Below, piece by piece: positions 1 through 7,450 of a DNA stretch of 18,111 bases. A program made the translations under genes and the position numbers. The notes under the pieces are model-generated. The model made no database searches, was not told where the DNA came from, and saw only the letters and a program-made list of their open reading frames with translations. Position 1 is the first letter of the stretch; each line of letters starts with the position of its first letter. This stretch comes from DATKMS01 sp035541735 (GTDB taxonomy: Bacteria > Desulfobacterota > Binatia > HRBIN30), in NCBI GenBank assembly GCA_035541735.1, contig DATKMS010000322.1, positions 1 through 18,111 on the forward strand, in the 5' to 3' direction.

Positions 1-140
1 TCGCCTTCGAAGGCATCGAGCGCGCCATCGAACTCCGCCAGCAGCTGCGGGCTCATGGCGTTGAGCTTCTCCGGCCGGTTGAGCGTCAGCCGCGCGACGT
101 GATCGCCGAGCGCTTCGTAGACGAGTGTCTCGAACTGCAT
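1..140 (-). CDS. Enoyl-CoA hydratase/isomerase family protein, N-terminal part (cut by window edge)
   Basis: Only the first 46 codons are inside the window; the rest lies to the left. The translation begins MQFETLVYEALGDHVARLTL and continues NRPEKLNAMSPQLL, the N-terminal beta-strand plus NRP-x-x-x-NA motif that opens crotonase-fold enoyl-CoA hydratases and isomerases. These enzymes act on acyl-CoA thioesters in fatty-acid or aromatic-acid breakdown. The catalytic and oxyanion-hole residues lie beyond the edge, so the exact reaction cannot be assigned. The ATG at 138-140 has GAGG seven bases upstream on the minus strand. The gene diverges from the vapB-like gene at 333, with about 190 bp between the two starts. 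Family assignment is fairly secure; substrate unknown. Confidence 0.85.
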   Translation of the reverse strand, partial: MQFETLVYEALGDHVARLTLNRPEKLNAMSPQLLAEFDGALDAFEG

Positions 141-332
141 GACAGGCCTCTGTGTCCTCCTACCATGGGCCGTTGTATCGTTCTACCAACGAACCGCGGT
201 CGAGGCGTCTGCGCTATGGACTCATGATAGCTGGCCTGTGCGGTGCGTCCCCCGCGTGACCGGTCGGGCACCAGATATCGGCTGGTTGCCGACGCGGTTG
301 ACTTCCACGGCGGCTTAGTCCACTTGTTAGTC

Positions 333-566
333 ATGGTCGAAGTGAACGTGCACGAAGCCAAAACGCATCTCTCGCGCCTCCTCGCCCGGGTCGCGCGGGG
401 TGAGGAAATCGTGATTGCTCGTGCCGGAAGGCCGGTGGCGCGGCTGGTGCCCGTGGCGCGACCGAAGGGGCGGCGCGTCCTTGGCCGCGACAAGGGGAAG
501 CTCATCATCGCTGAAGACTTCGACGCCCCGCTGCCTCCCGAGCTGCTGGCGGCATTCGAGTCGTGA
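333..566 (+). CDS. Phd/YefM-family antitoxin (VapB-like)
   Basis: A 77-residue protein starting MVEVNVHEAKTHLSRLLARV and continuing GEEIVIARAGRPVARLVP, the classic N-terminal DNA-binding fold of Phd/YefM antitoxins. Proteins of this family bind the operator of their own operon and neutralise a partner toxin through the C-terminal tail, here an acidic stretch ending in DAPLPPELLAAFES. The frame is open back to 243, but homology starts at the ATG at 333, so the shorter start is preferred. The stop codon overlaps the GTG start of the PIN toxin gene (GTGA, 563-566), so the two are translationally coupled. Autoregulation is expected from the family; no operator was identified. Confidence 0.9.
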   Translation: MVEVNVHEAKTHLSRLLARVARGEEIVIARAGRPVARLVPVARPKGRRVLGRDKGKLIIAEDFDAPLPPELLAAFES

Positions 567-952
567 GGGTGCTGCTCGATACACAGTGCTGGCTGTGGAT
601 GCGGGCTGCGCCGCAACGGCTGTCGGCGCGGACGCGCCGGTTGTTGATCGATCCGGCAAACGAGCTCCTGCTCTCCGCCGCGAGCGTCTGGGAACTCGCG
701 ATCAAGGCAGCGCTCGGGAAGGCGCGTCTCCCGGAGCCATTCGGGGAATTTGTCACTTCGAGGCTCGCGGAGGATGGTATTGTGCCGCTACCGATTCAGC
801 ACATCCATGCCATGCGTGTCGCCGAACTCCCCGCCCATCACCGCGATCCATTCGATCGCCTGCTGGTCGCGCAGGCGCAGATCGAGGCGCTCTCCCTGTT
901 GACGGCCGACCGCCAGCTCGAAGCATACGACGTCGCCGTGATCCGAGCCTGA
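563..952 (+). CDS. PIN-domain ribonuclease toxin (VapC family)
   Basis: A 129-residue PIN-domain protein. Conserved acidic residues are visible at Asp6 (LLDTQCWLW), Glu44 (SVWELAIK), Asp95 and Asp98 (HHRDPFDRLL) and Asp116 (LTADR); in VapC toxins these bind Mg2+ or Mn2+ for RNA cleavage. Length is typical for the family. It starts with GTG inside the antitoxin stop, giving the usual antitoxin-toxin order. VapC enzymes commonly cut initiator tRNA or rRNA, but the target of this one cannot be read from sequence. The pair lies outside the cassette array, between core-metabolism-like genes, and has no attC-like repeat behind it. Confidence 0.92.
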   Translation: MRVLLDTQCWLWMRAAPQRLSARTRRLLIDPANELLLSAASVWELAIKAALGKARLPEPFGEFVTSRLAEDGIVPLPIQHIHAMRVAELPAHHRDPFDRLLVAQAQIEALSLLTADRQLEAYDVAVIRA

Positions 953-1133
953 GTGCCGCTGGCGCCCACCAGCCCGGCGGAGGTCCTGCTCCTGGTACAG
1001 GCAGGAAGCCCATACCACCCATGGGCCAACCTGCGCGACGCTGCGGGGGTCGGACCACGCCACGTGTTTGAAATTGCGTCTCTTCGGCGCCGCGCGCCTC
1101 TTTGGACTGGAAGCGGGGCCCGCTTTGACGCCG

Positions 1134-1976
1134 CTATTCTCCCACGCCGCCGGCGCGCCGCGACGCCGCGCTGAGCCCCGCAATCGCGCACAAGAACTCC
1201 AGAACCACACTGTTGAACTCCTGCGGCCGCTCGATGTTGCTGATGTGTCCGGCGCCGGCAATACGTGCCAGACGCGCGCCTGGAATGCGTGCGGCGATGT
1301 CGTCCGAGAGTGGTGGCGGTGTGACCCGGTCCTCCTCACCGACCACGACCAGTGTCGGGGCAGTGATCTCTGCGAGCCGGTCGCCGACGGAGAAGCCAAA
1401 GGCGGAACGGGCCGCGCGCACGTACGCGGCCTTGTCGTTCTGCGCGACGCGATCGATCAGGTAGCCGCGCAGCACCGGATCGACGGCGTCGGAGAAGGCG
1501 TTGGTGATGCGCGCCTGCGCGACTGCCGCCATGGTGTTCTCCTCGATGAAACGGACGGCATCGCGCATGACATTCTCGAACCCCGGGGGAGTACCGCACA
1601 ACGTATCCGCCAACACCAACGACGCGGTGGCCAGCGGATAGTCCAGGGCGAACTGCTGCGCGACCATCCCGCCGAGTGACAAGCCGACGAGATGTGCCCG
1701 CTCGACTCCGAGCGCGCGCAGCAAGCGCACCACGTCTGCGGCCATCTCGGCCATGCCGCAATCGCCAGTCGGCCGCGTCGATTGCCCGTGCCCGCGCAGA
1801 TCGAGCGTGATGGTAGGGAAACGGGAGCAGCAGGCCGGCACCTGATAGAGCCACATGCTGTGGTCGCCGCCGAGACCATGGATGAAGACGACGGGCGCCG
1901 GGCCGGCCCTCCAGGGTTCGGTGAAGTCAAAGAGCTCGTAGTACAGATTGATATCGCCAACGCGCTGGTGCGGCAT
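1134..1976 (-). CDS. Alpha/beta-fold hydrolase (3-oxoadipate enol-lactonase-like)
   Basis: A 280-residue alpha/beta hydrolase. The oxyanion region is FIHGLGGDHSMW (residues 31-42), the nucleophile elbow is GLSLGG with Ser100, the acid is Asp216 (VVGEEDRVTP) and the base is His244 (GAGHISN), so the triad is complete. The N-terminal INLYYE and the DLRGHG segment resemble PcaD-type enol-lactonases and related C-C or ester hydrolases, but the substrate is not determined. The ATG at 1974-1976 is preferred over the longer frame to 2027 because GGAGG lies about eight bases upstream of it. It is divergent from the hydrolase at 2182. The last dozen residues (ASRRAGGVGE) are low-complexity. Confidence 0.88.
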   Translation of the reverse strand: MPHQRVGDINLYYELFDFTEPWRAGPAPVVFIHGLGGDHSMWLYQVPACCSRFPTITLDLRGHGQSTRPTGDCGMAEMAADVVRLLRALGVERAHLVGLSLGGMVAQQFALDYPLATASLVLADTLCGTPPGFENVMRDAVRFIEENTMAAVAQARITNAFSDAVDPVLRGYLIDRVAQNDKAAYVRAARSAFGFSVGDRLAEITAPTLVVVGEEDRVTPPPLSDDIAARIPGARLARIAGAGHISNIERPQEFNSVVLEFLCAIAGLSAASRRAGGVGE

Positions 1977-2181
1977 GCGTGCAGCCTCCGAGCCGTGGAT
2001 CAGAACACAGCCGCGGAAAACGGGCAAGCTGTGAGTGCGGAGCGGTCAGGCCACGCTTGGGTAGCCGGAGACTTCGAGCCTCCGGTGATGGTCGTGGTCC
2101 GTTGAAACCGGCGGCATCCCGGGCCGCAGGTGTTTGAAACCTGTGCCGACAACATGCATGAATGAACAACCAGGAGGATCG
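1977..2181. promoter_or_regulatory. Divergent intergenic region with two inverted repeats (possible shared control region)
   Basis: About 205 bp separate the divergent starts of the two hydrolase genes, so promoters for both directions should lie here. Two dyads are visible: CCGGAG/CTCCGG at 2065-2085 with a 9-base spacer, and CAGGT/ACCTG at 2127-2143. Either could be a regulator site, but no regulator gene is adjacent and no clear -35/-10 pair was recognised. This is inference from layout and symmetry only. Confidence 0.25.
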
Positions 2182-3066
2182 ATGAGTACCGCATCAGCTG
2201 AGCTGCCACGCCACGACGTGCCGAACGGCGGGCGCAGCGGCTTCACCGTCATCGACGGCCGTCAAGTACACTACCTTGAATGGGGTCCCTCGGGTGCACC
2301 GCCGGTCCTCTGCCTGCACGGCGGTGGGCAGACGGCGTACATGTACGAAGAGCTGGGCGCGGCGTTGCGGGCACGCTACCATGTCCTGGCGCCCGACCTG
2401 CCGGATCACGGGGATTCGGATCCGGTTGCCGACCACACCCGGCACGCGCTGGCGGCGACGATCCCGCCGCTGTGCACCCACTTCGGTCTTGGGAAGGTGG
2501 TGATCGTCGGCGCGTCGCTCGGCGGGATCGTCGCCATGACGTACGCCGTCGCCCACCCAGATCGGGTGGTGGCCATCGCGCTCATCGACGTCGGGCACAA
2601 GCTGGAAGAAGAAGGTGTCCGCAAGATCATCGAGTTCATGAGCAAGCACGAGTCGTTTGCGTCGCTTGAAGAGGCCGCGACCGAGATTGCGCAGTACCTG
2701 CCGCATCGGAAGGAGGTGCGGCCGGAGAGCCTGACGCGCAACCTGCGCCAGCGCGCCGACGGCCGCTGGATCTGGAAGCACGGCTTCAATCGGCGGCTGC
2801 GCGCCGAAGGCCCTGTGCAAGGGAAGAACTGGAACCACGTGATCGAAGGCCTCGACGTCGACGCTGCGGCGTTGCGCTGCCCCGTCCTTGTCCTGCGCGG
2901 CGCGGCCAGCGATGTGCTCTCGCATCAAGGCGCGGAGGAAGTGGCGGCGCTGATGCCGAACGCGCGCCTGGCGATCGTCGAGAAGGCCGGGCATCTGGCG
3001 GCGGGAGACAATCCGGCGTCGACCGTCAACTTGATCGCATCGTTCTTGAGCGAGCTGCGGTGGTGA
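2182..3066 (+). CDS. Alpha/beta-fold hydrolase
   Basis: A 294-residue alpha/beta hydrolase with a complete triad: Ser112 in GASLGG, Asp244 in GAASDVLS and His271 in KAGHLAAGD. The oxyanion motif LHGGGQ is at residues 45-50. A cap-domain insertion (about residues 140-225) lies between the core strands, as in epoxide-hydrolase-like and meta-cleavage-product hydrolase-like members. The ATG at 2182 is chosen because AGGAGG at 2172-2177 is just upstream, although the frame is open back to 2134 and an ATG at 2158 is possible. Eleven bases separate its stop from the SDR start, so the two are probably one transcript. Substrate unknown; the neighbours suggest breakdown of a small carbonyl or ester compound. 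Confidence 0.88.
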   Translation: MSTASAELPRHDVPNGGRSGFTVIDGRQVHYLEWGPSGAPPVLCLHGGGQTAYMYEELGAALRARYHVLAPDLPDHGDSDPVADHTRHALAATIPPLCTHFGLGKVVIVGASLGGIVAMTYAVAHPDRVVAIALIDVGHKLEEEGVRKIIEFMSKHESFASLEEAATEIAQYLPHRKEVRPESLTRNLRQRADGRWIWKHGFNRRLRAEGPVQGKNWNHVIEGLDVDAAALRCPVLVLRGAASDVLSHQGAEEVAALMPNARLAIVEKAGHLAAGDNPASTVNLIASFLSELRW

Positions 3067-3077
3067 TCGAGGAGCAT

Positions 3078-3854
3078 ATGGCGCTCAAAGATCGGGTGGC
3101 GATCGTAACCGGGGCAGGCTCCGGGCTCGGCCGCGCCGGCGCGCTGGCGCTGGCACGAGCCGGCGCCACGGTGGTTGCGTCGGATCTGAAGGCGGAAAGC
3201 GCTGCAGCGACTGCAGAGGCCATTCATGCAGCCGGCGGCAAGGGGCACGCGATCCCGGCGGACGTCAGTGTCGCCGCAGACTGCGAGCGCCTCGTGCAGA
3301 GCACCGTCGCCGCATACGGTGCGCTGCACATCCTCTACAACAACGCCGGCATCGCGCTGCCGTTCGACGACGGCTTCGCGCCGCGCATCGAGCCGGAGGT
3401 GTGGGATCGTGTCATCCGCACCAACCTGTCGAGCGTCTTCTACTGCTCGCACTACGCGATACCCGAGATCGCCAAGGCCGGAGGTGGATCGATCATCAAC
3501 ACGGCGTCGTCCATGGCGCACCTGCCGCTCGGCGGGCTCGACGGCTACGCGGCGTCGAAGGGTGGCGTGGCTTTGCTGACCAAGTCGATGGCCGTCGGCT
3601 GCGGCATGCTCAACATCCGCGTCAACGCCATCAGCCCGGGGTACGTCGATACACCGATGAACGCACTCATCTGGCAGAGCGATGAGATGAAGGCCGGGTT
3701 CGCCAAAGGGCACGCCACCGGGCTGCAGACGCCGGAGGAGGTTGCGGACCTGGTGGTCTTCCTGGCGTCGGATGCCTCGCGCAGTCTCACCGGCGCGGTG
3801 CTCAACTGCGACCGCGGCTGGACGGCCTTCAAGCAACCCGACCTGCTGCGCTAG
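3078..3854 (+). CDS. Short-chain dehydrogenase/reductase (classical SDR)
   Basis: A 258-residue classical SDR. The cofactor motif TGAGSGLG is at residues 11-18, an Asp at 36 after strand 2 (VASDLK) favours NAD(H), NNAG is at 88-91, the catalytic Ser is at about 144, and Tyr157 and Lys161 form the YAASK motif. SPGYVDTPM follows the active site as usual. The fold oxidises or reduces a hydroxyl/keto pair; the substrate is not predictable. The start ATG at 3078 has GAGGAG just upstream, and an alternative GTG at 3060 overlaps the preceding gene. It forms a two-gene unit with the upstream hydrolase. It is the last chromosomal-type gene before the cassette array; only 17 bases separate it from the remnant cassette. 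Confidence 0.92.
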   Translation: MALKDRVAIVTGAGSGLGRAGALALARAGATVVASDLKAESAAATAEAIHAAGGKGHAIPADVSVAADCERLVQSTVAAYGALHILYNNAGIALPFDDGFAPRIEPEVWDRVIRTNLSSVFYCSHYAIPEIAKAGGGSIINTASSMAHLPLGGLDGYAASKGGVALLTKSMAVGCGMLNIRVNAISPGYVDTPMNALIWQSDEMKAGFAKGHATGLQTPEEVADLVVFLASDASRSLTGAVLNCDRGWTAFKQPDLLR

Positions 3855-3871
3855 CAGCGCGTCTGAGCGCT

Positions 3872-4444
3872 TTAATTCTTGCTGGAATGCTTCGGCACGA
3901 ACTCCGAAACGTAGGTGATCAAGGCCGGGAGGACCTCGGGATCTTCGGGCGTCGTGACGAATGCGGCCGAGGGTCCGGTTGTCACCGCGAACGTCACAGC
4001 GTCCATCACCTGCTGTTCCAGCTTGAGCAATTCAGGCGTCGGTCTTCGGTCTGATGGCAATGCCCGAGAGGCCAAGGTCCTTGTCTGGTATGTAGTAGGA
4101 TTTGAAAGCTTCCAACTTCAGGCCGGTCACATTGGCGCTGGCGAAGACTTTGCCGACGGCGGCATAGACTTTATCCAGATTCTCGGTGAGGACGAAACGC
4201 TGCCCAAGGTGATGTGCGGACGGTGGGAGGCATCGAGCGCAAAGCCTTTCGGAAAGACCTTGAGCAGACGCTCATTGGTCGCCGCCGTGTGCTGGAGCAT
4301 TGTGGCATCCGGCTTCAGCAGGATGTCGATGGCGGTGACCGAAGCATCGGCGGCGATTGCGCGACCGGTACCGAGGGCAAGCATGGCGAGGGCGCACGCG
4401 ATTGATCCCTTGAGCCAGAGTCGCGTTGAGGTTGTCGTTTTCAT
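3872..4444 (-). pseudogene. Exported 2H-phosphoesterase (2'-5' RNA ligase-like), frameshifted and C-terminally truncated; terminal cassette remnant
   Basis: The start at 4444 has AAAGGAAA upstream and encodes a signal peptide (MKTTTSTRLWLKG, then a hydrophobic stretch ending GRAIAA). The next region reaches HRPHITLG, the first His-x-Thr motif of 2H phosphoesterases (His77, Thr79). The frame then breaks: similarity continues in another frame as QRFVLTENLDKVYAAVGKVF up to about 4050, and returns to the original frame as PELLKLEQQVMDAV, ending VPKHSSKN at 3872. Two compensating indels, near 4197 and 4050, explain this; the middle read in the original frame hits a stop at 4127. The second His-x-Thr motif and the C-terminus are missing, and no attC follows, so the end of this cassette was lost at the junction with the SDR gene. 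Family assignment rests on motif and layout. Confidence 0.65.
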
Positions 4445-4503
4445 TGTTGTTTCCTTTCGTTTTGTGTTGGTGATTGGTTTACTGAAAGCGGCTGCGTTGC
4501 GTC

Positions 4504-4602
4504 GCCTAACGCGGTGGCGATGAGCGGCCGCGGGCGAACTGCGACGGTTCGATCTGACCGCGCCCGCTCCCGCCCGCGGTCCGATCGAGCGGCCTGTTAG
4601 GG
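4504..4602 (-). other. Integron attC site (cassette of the secreted hypothetical gene)
   Basis: On the minus strand the site runs from CCCTAAC (4602-4596, R'') to a perfect GTTRRRY box, GTTAGGC (4510-4504, R'). Between them is a long imperfect palindrome whose arms include GCGGCCGCGGGCG and its near complement. At about 99 bp it is one of the two longest sites in the window. The stop codon of the gene at 4597 lies inside R''. It marks the 3' end of that cassette and the start of the 2H-phosphoesterase cassette. Confidence 0.85.
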
Positions 4603-5130
4603 CACTCGCGGTTGTCCATCGCGCATCAAGTCGACCGTGGCTGTCTTCGTCTTCCGCTCGCGTCTGACCTCGATCACGTTTGCGAAGGCGCTGGGGCAGC
4701 CGGCAGCAGCATACAGGTCCTGATCTGCTTCGCACGAATGCAGCGCGGTGGGTCGTAGCACCTGTCCGCCGTCATCCCAGAGCTCGACCCACGGGAACTG
4801 AATCGCGCCGAGATATCCATAGGGATTGGCGTTCATCCATCCAGCGGTGATGATGATCTTGAACACACCGCACCGTCTCGTGATCTTCCGCGACGCGACC
4901 CTATAGAAGCCGCGCGGGTCATCCTCTGCGGTCGTCTTAACAAGTGTGGTCACGTCGATGGCCTCGACATGCCAGCCGAGGCGCTTGCGGCGGTTGACCT
5001 CGCCGAGATGCTTCAGCCCAGAGGAGAGATACACGGAGGATACTCTCGCATTGCAGACGTATGATATCGTCGTCTGCGCCTCAGCCCGCGAAGCCAGGAG
5101 TAGCAGAATGTGAAGACCGACCCGCTTCAT
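4597..5130 (-). CDS. Cassette-encoded secreted hypothetical protein
   Basis: A 177-residue protein of unknown function. It starts MKRVGLHILLLLASRAEAQT, a typical short signal peptide with a likely cleavage after AEA, so it is probably periplasmic or secreted. Cysteines in SYVCNA, RRCGVF, HSCEAD and AGCPSA could form disulfides. Beta-rich stretches and aromatic segments (FPWVELWDD) follow; no catalytic motif was recognised. The frame is open much further upstream, but that part crosses the neighbouring attC, so the ATG at 5128-5130, nine bases inside the cassette, is preferred. The TAA stop lies in the attC R'' box, as is common in cassettes. With almost no leader, transcription must come from upstream. 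Confidence 0.7.
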   Translation of the reverse strand: MKRVGLHILLLLASRAEAQTTISYVCNARVSSVYLSSGLKHLGEVNRRKRLGWHVEAIDVTTLVKTTAEDDPRGFYRVASRKITRRCGVFKIIITAGWMNANPYGYLGAIQFPWVELWDDGGQVLRPTALHSCEADQDLYAAAGCPSAFANVIEVRRERKTKTATVDLMRDGQPRVP

Positions 5131-5139
5131 AGGTGCGAG

Positions 5140-5200
5140 CCCTAACGTCGCGGCTAAGCGGCCGCGCTTTCTTCGCGGTCCGCTTAGCCGCTTGTTATGC
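5140..5200 (-). other. Integron attC site (HicAB cassette)
   Basis: A 61-bp imperfect palindrome. On the minus strand it runs from GCATAAC (5200-5194, R'') to GTTAGGG (5146-5140, R'; the last base departs from the GTTRRRY consensus). The inner arms GGCTAAGCGG(C)CGCG and CGCGGTCCGCTTAGCC fold around a short loop. The TAA stop of hicB (5195-5197) lies in R''. Confidence 0.85.
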
Positions 5201-5434
5201 AACGTCCTGCATCTTGTTGGCGAAGTCACGTCCAGACGTAGCAGGGGGCAGCGGCTTACCGTCCACTTGGTAGAGCGCGATTGCTTCGTCGACGATCCGG
5301 CACAGCTCATCGAACACTTGCCGCTCGTCTTCGCCATGGCAGCCGGCGTAGATCAAACCGGGCGAACTCCCGACGTAGCACCGATCCTCTTCCGACCATT
5401 CCACGATTTTCACGTAGCGAGCGCTTTCCTTCAT
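5195..5434 (-). CDS. hicB: HicB-family antitoxin
   Basis: A 79-residue protein with the HicB partial RNase-H-like fold: an opening YVKIVEW strand, CYVGSSPGL, GCHGED and a helix with FDELCRIVDEAIALY. HicB proteins bind and inhibit HicA. This one is short and has no clear C-terminal ribbon-helix-helix or HTH domain, so DNA binding is not evident. Its start overlaps the end of the hicA-like gene by four bases (TCAT on the plus strand, 5431-5434), giving translational coupling in the order hicA then hicB. Its stop lies in the attC site. The two genes form one cassette. Confidence 0.88.
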   Translation of the reverse strand: MKESARYVKIVEWSEEDRCYVGSSPGLIYAGCHGEDERQVFDELCRIVDEAIALYQVDGKPLPPATSGRDFANKMQDVA

Positions 5435-5628
5435 CTCTTCGACTCCTCGATGGCGAGTTCAACCGCGCGCACCTGGTAGCGCTTCGCATCATCGCCTGGA
5501 TTACCAGAAATTACCACGGGCCTTGCGACCTTCGGGTGCACGAAGTTGCGATGACTCCCCCTGCCGCTGCGATCGACGAAGCCTGCTTTCTTTAGATCGC
5601 CGATGAGCTCTCTCACCTTCGGCGGCAC
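5431..5628 (-). CDS. hicA: HicA-family mRNA interferase toxin
   Basis: A 65-residue HicA-type protein with a double-stranded-RNA-binding-like fold: VRELIGDLKKAGFVDRSG, then RGSHRNFVHP with the catalytic His at residue 26 in the GSH motif, then VVISGNPGDDAKRY. HicA toxins cleave mRNA and arrest growth until neutralised by HicB. The start is GTG at 5626-5628, with GAGGAG eight bases upstream; the frame gives no better ATG. It is the first gene of its cassette, about 25 bases from the cassette boundary at 5654. A cassette-borne toxin-antitoxin pair is a known stabilising load in integron arrays. Confidence 0.88.
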   Translation of the reverse strand: MPPKVRELIGDLKKAGFVDRSGRGSHRNFVHPKVARPVVISGNPGDDAKRYQVRAVELAIEESKR

Positions 5629-5653
5629 GCGCCAAACTCCTCTATCTCACGGT

Positions 5654-5715
5654 GCATAACGTTTGCCGCTCAACCACCGCCCGTTTCGGCCGTCGCTTGC
5701 AGCGGCGGGTTACGC
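5654..5715 (-). other. Integron attC site (small membrane protein cassette)
   Basis: A 62-bp imperfect palindrome. On the minus strand it runs from GCGTAAC (5715-5709, R'') to GTTATGC (5660-5654, R'). Inner arms GCCGCT...AGCGGC and CAA...TTG pair around a GC-rich centre. The stop of the membrane-protein gene (5710-5712) lies in R''. Boxes are less perfect than in neighbouring sites but the layout is the same. Confidence 0.8.
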
Positions 5716-6102
5716 CTTCCTCCAGCTCGTGACATACTCGAATGCACCCAACAGAACGATGACAACCAAGTTGGTGCCCCAGAGATAGTACTGCACACTC
5801 GGAGAGCCCCAGAAAAGACGGGGTATGAATGGAATGAATGAAAAGGTCGAACCAACGACGCTCAGGAGGAATGCGATCACCATGCAATAGAATCCGGACG
5901 CCCGGCCTCGCAGGAGACCGATGCTCCCCCAAAAGCAAAAGCACCACAGCGGGTACATCAAGAGGACGGTGATGAGCGTCAGTAAATTGGGGGACCGGAG
6001 CAACGCTCGCGGAGAGACGGCGAACCGCCAAGCAAACAATGTGGAAACCAGAATCGATCCACCGATGACCCGTCTGAGTCTGTTGGCCTGCGCTCGCGTC
6101 AT
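5710..6102 (-). CDS. Cassette-encoded small integral membrane protein
   Basis: A 130-residue hydrophobic protein of unknown function. After a basic N-terminus (MTRAQANRLRR) four membrane segments are likely: about residues 13-30, 40-62 (LITVLLMYPLWCFCFWG), 70-92 (FYCMVIAFLLSVVG) and 106-124 (YLWGTNLVVIVLLG). It ends in a basic SWRKA tail, and no family signature was recognised. The ATG at 6100-6102 sits 20 bases inside the cassette boundary. Its stop falls in the attC R'' box. Immediately upstream, its leader is cut off from the rest of the array by the insertion sequence at 6174-7628, which may have separated it from its former promoter. Confidence 0.7.
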   Translation of the reverse strand: MTRAQANRLRRVIGGSILVSTLFAWRFAVSPRALLRSPNLLTLITVLLMYPLWCFCFWGSIGLLRGRASGFYCMVIAFLLSVVGSTFSFIPFIPRLFWGSPSVQYYLWGTNLVVIVLLGAFEYVTSWRKA

Positions 6103-6121
6103 GTCATCCGGTCAGCGCGCA

Positions 6122-6173
6122 GCCTAACGCCGTGGCGCTGAGCCGCGCGGTCTTTTCGCGTCGGTCTCGATTG
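6122..6173 (-). other. attC site, R' half, split by insertion sequence
   Basis: GCCTAAC at 6122-6128 (minus strand GTTAGGC, a perfect R' box) is followed by the stem GAGCCG-CGCG...CGCG-TCGG. The palindrome is interrupted at about 6173 by the insertion sequence. Its missing R'' half is at 7629-7642. Together they formed the attC of the DUF4160/DUF2442 cassette. Confidence 0.8.
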
Positions 6174-6254
6174 GATGAGATGGACTCCTCCTGCGACTTG
6201 CGCGGCATCAATGTGCCAAAGTCGCTGCATCTTATGCATGAGGAGGAGCCCATC

Positions 6255-7280
6255 ATGGACAACCATACGCGGATCGCTGTCGACGTCGCAAAGGCCGTCT
6301 TCGAGATCGTCGTTTCGCAGCAGCCCGGCAAGGTGCACGAACGAGCGCGGGTACCGCGGCACAAGTTCTTGGCCTTCTTCGTCCAGCGCCCGGCGGCCAC
6401 CGTCGTCATGGAAGCCTGCGGCTCGGCGCACCACTGGGGCCGCCAGCTTCAGCGCCTCGGGCATCAGGTCGTGTTGCTGCCCGCCCACCAGGTGCGCCCG
6501 TACGTCTTGCGCAATAAGACCGATCGCACCGACGCCAAAGGCCTGCTCGAAGCCTTCCACAACGACGACAGCCATCGCGTGCCGGTGAAGTCGGTCGAAC
6601 AACAGACGCTGCACCGGCTGCGCTCGGCGTGGCTCGCCGAGCGCACTGCGAAGATCAACACACTGCGCGGCCGGTTGCGTGAACTCGGCTTCGTCATCCC
6701 CGGCGGCGCGCATCACGTGGTGCCGCGGGCCTGGGGCTTGATCGAAGACGCCGACTCCGGCCTGCCTGAGGTGTTGCGAGAGCCCTTCGCCGAGGTCTGT
6801 CGCGAACTGCGCACGCTCGAAGAGCGCATCAAGGACATTGAACACCAGCTCGCGGCGCTCGCCGAGCAACTGCCGGTGGTCGAGCGGCTGCGCTCGATCC
6901 CCGGGGTCGGCCTGCTGACCGCCACCGCCGTGGTGGCCCTCACCGCCGACATCCACCGCTTCCCGTCTGGCCGCCACTTCGCCAGCTATCTCGGCCTCAC
7001 CCCGCGCGAACGCTCCAGCGGCTCCAAGCGCCGCCTGGGCGCCATCTCCAAACGCGGCGCCGTCTACCTGCGCATGCTGCTCATCCACGGCGCCCGCGCT
7101 ACGCTGTGGCACGCCAAGTGCCTCAAGGAACCGGATCGCCTGCGCGCCAGGGCGCTGCGCCTGGAGCGGAGCATCGGCCACAACAAGGCGGCCGTGGCGT
7201 TGGCCAACAAACTGGCCCGCATCATCTGGGCCGTGTGGAAATACGATCGCCGCGTCGAGTCTGCGGCCCAGGCGGCGTGA
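6255..7280 (+). CDS. IS110-family (IS1111 group) DEDD transposase
   Basis: A 341-residue transposase. The RuvC-like N-terminal domain shows Asp10 (RIAVDVAK), Glu53 (VMEACGSAHHW), and Asp90 and Asp93 (NKTDRTDAKG), the DEDD metal-binding set. A coiled helix region (about 170-200) leads to the C-terminal domain with LRSIPGVGLLTATAVV, then GLTPRERSSGSKRRLG, which carries the serine region typical of the family. The ATG at 6255 is chosen because AGGAGGAG at 6241-6248 is correctly spaced; an in-frame ATG at 6234 is the alternative. Enzymes of this family use a non-coding RNA encoded by the element to choose target and donor sites. The gene appears intact, so the element may still be active. Confidence 0.92.
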   Translation: MDNHTRIAVDVAKAVFEIVVSQQPGKVHERARVPRHKFLAFFVQRPAATVVMEACGSAHHWGRQLQRLGHQVVLLPAHQVRPYVLRNKTDRTDAKGLLEAFHNDDSHRVPVKSVEQQTLHRLRSAWLAERTAKINTLRGRLRELGFVIPGGAHHVVPRAWGLIEDADSGLPEVLREPFAEVCRELRTLEERIKDIEHQLAALAEQLPVVERLRSIPGVGLLTATAVVALTADIHRFPSGRHFASYLGLTPRERSSGSKRRLGAISKRGAVYLRMLLIHGARATLWHAKCLKEPDRLRARALRLERSIGHNKAAVALANKLARIIWAVWKYDRRVESAAQAA

Positions 7281-7365
7281 CCAGCTCCCCAACTCAAGCT
7301 TGCCCCACGCTGCTCCGCGCATCGAGTGATGGCTGAACAGGTCAGACCGGCGCGCCCAAGGCCGA

Positions 7366-7450
7366 TAACTTGGCTGGCTCACGCAGGCCGCTCGCATCGA
7401 TTGGCCCAAGCGCGCGCGGATTCCATCATGGCCCAGAGCCACTCCGGCTC
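7366..7450 (+). ncRNA. Candidate bridge/seek RNA segment of the IS1111-type element
   Basis: The 335 bp between the transposase stop and the right inverted repeat have no convincing gene. At 7371-7406 there is a stretch alignable, with one gap, to 11742-11778 of the other element; both end in GATTGGCC. Within it TCGATTGG (7397-7404) repeats the attC sequence at the left edge of this element (6167-6174). IS1111-type elements are known to encode a guide RNA 3' of the transposase whose loop matches the target. Ends of the RNA are not known; only the core is marked. Confidence 0.45.

Noticed and set aside
86..616. 176-codon minus-strand open frame across the vapB-like gene
   Set aside because: Low-complexity Ser/Arg-rich translation opposite a well-supported antitoxin gene.
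953..1174. Small plus-strand open frame after the PIN toxin
   Set aside because: No ribosome site and no recognisable family; it overlaps the end of the hydrolase gene. The gap 953-1133 shows only a short palindrome at 1111-1125 with no room for a normal hairpin loop.
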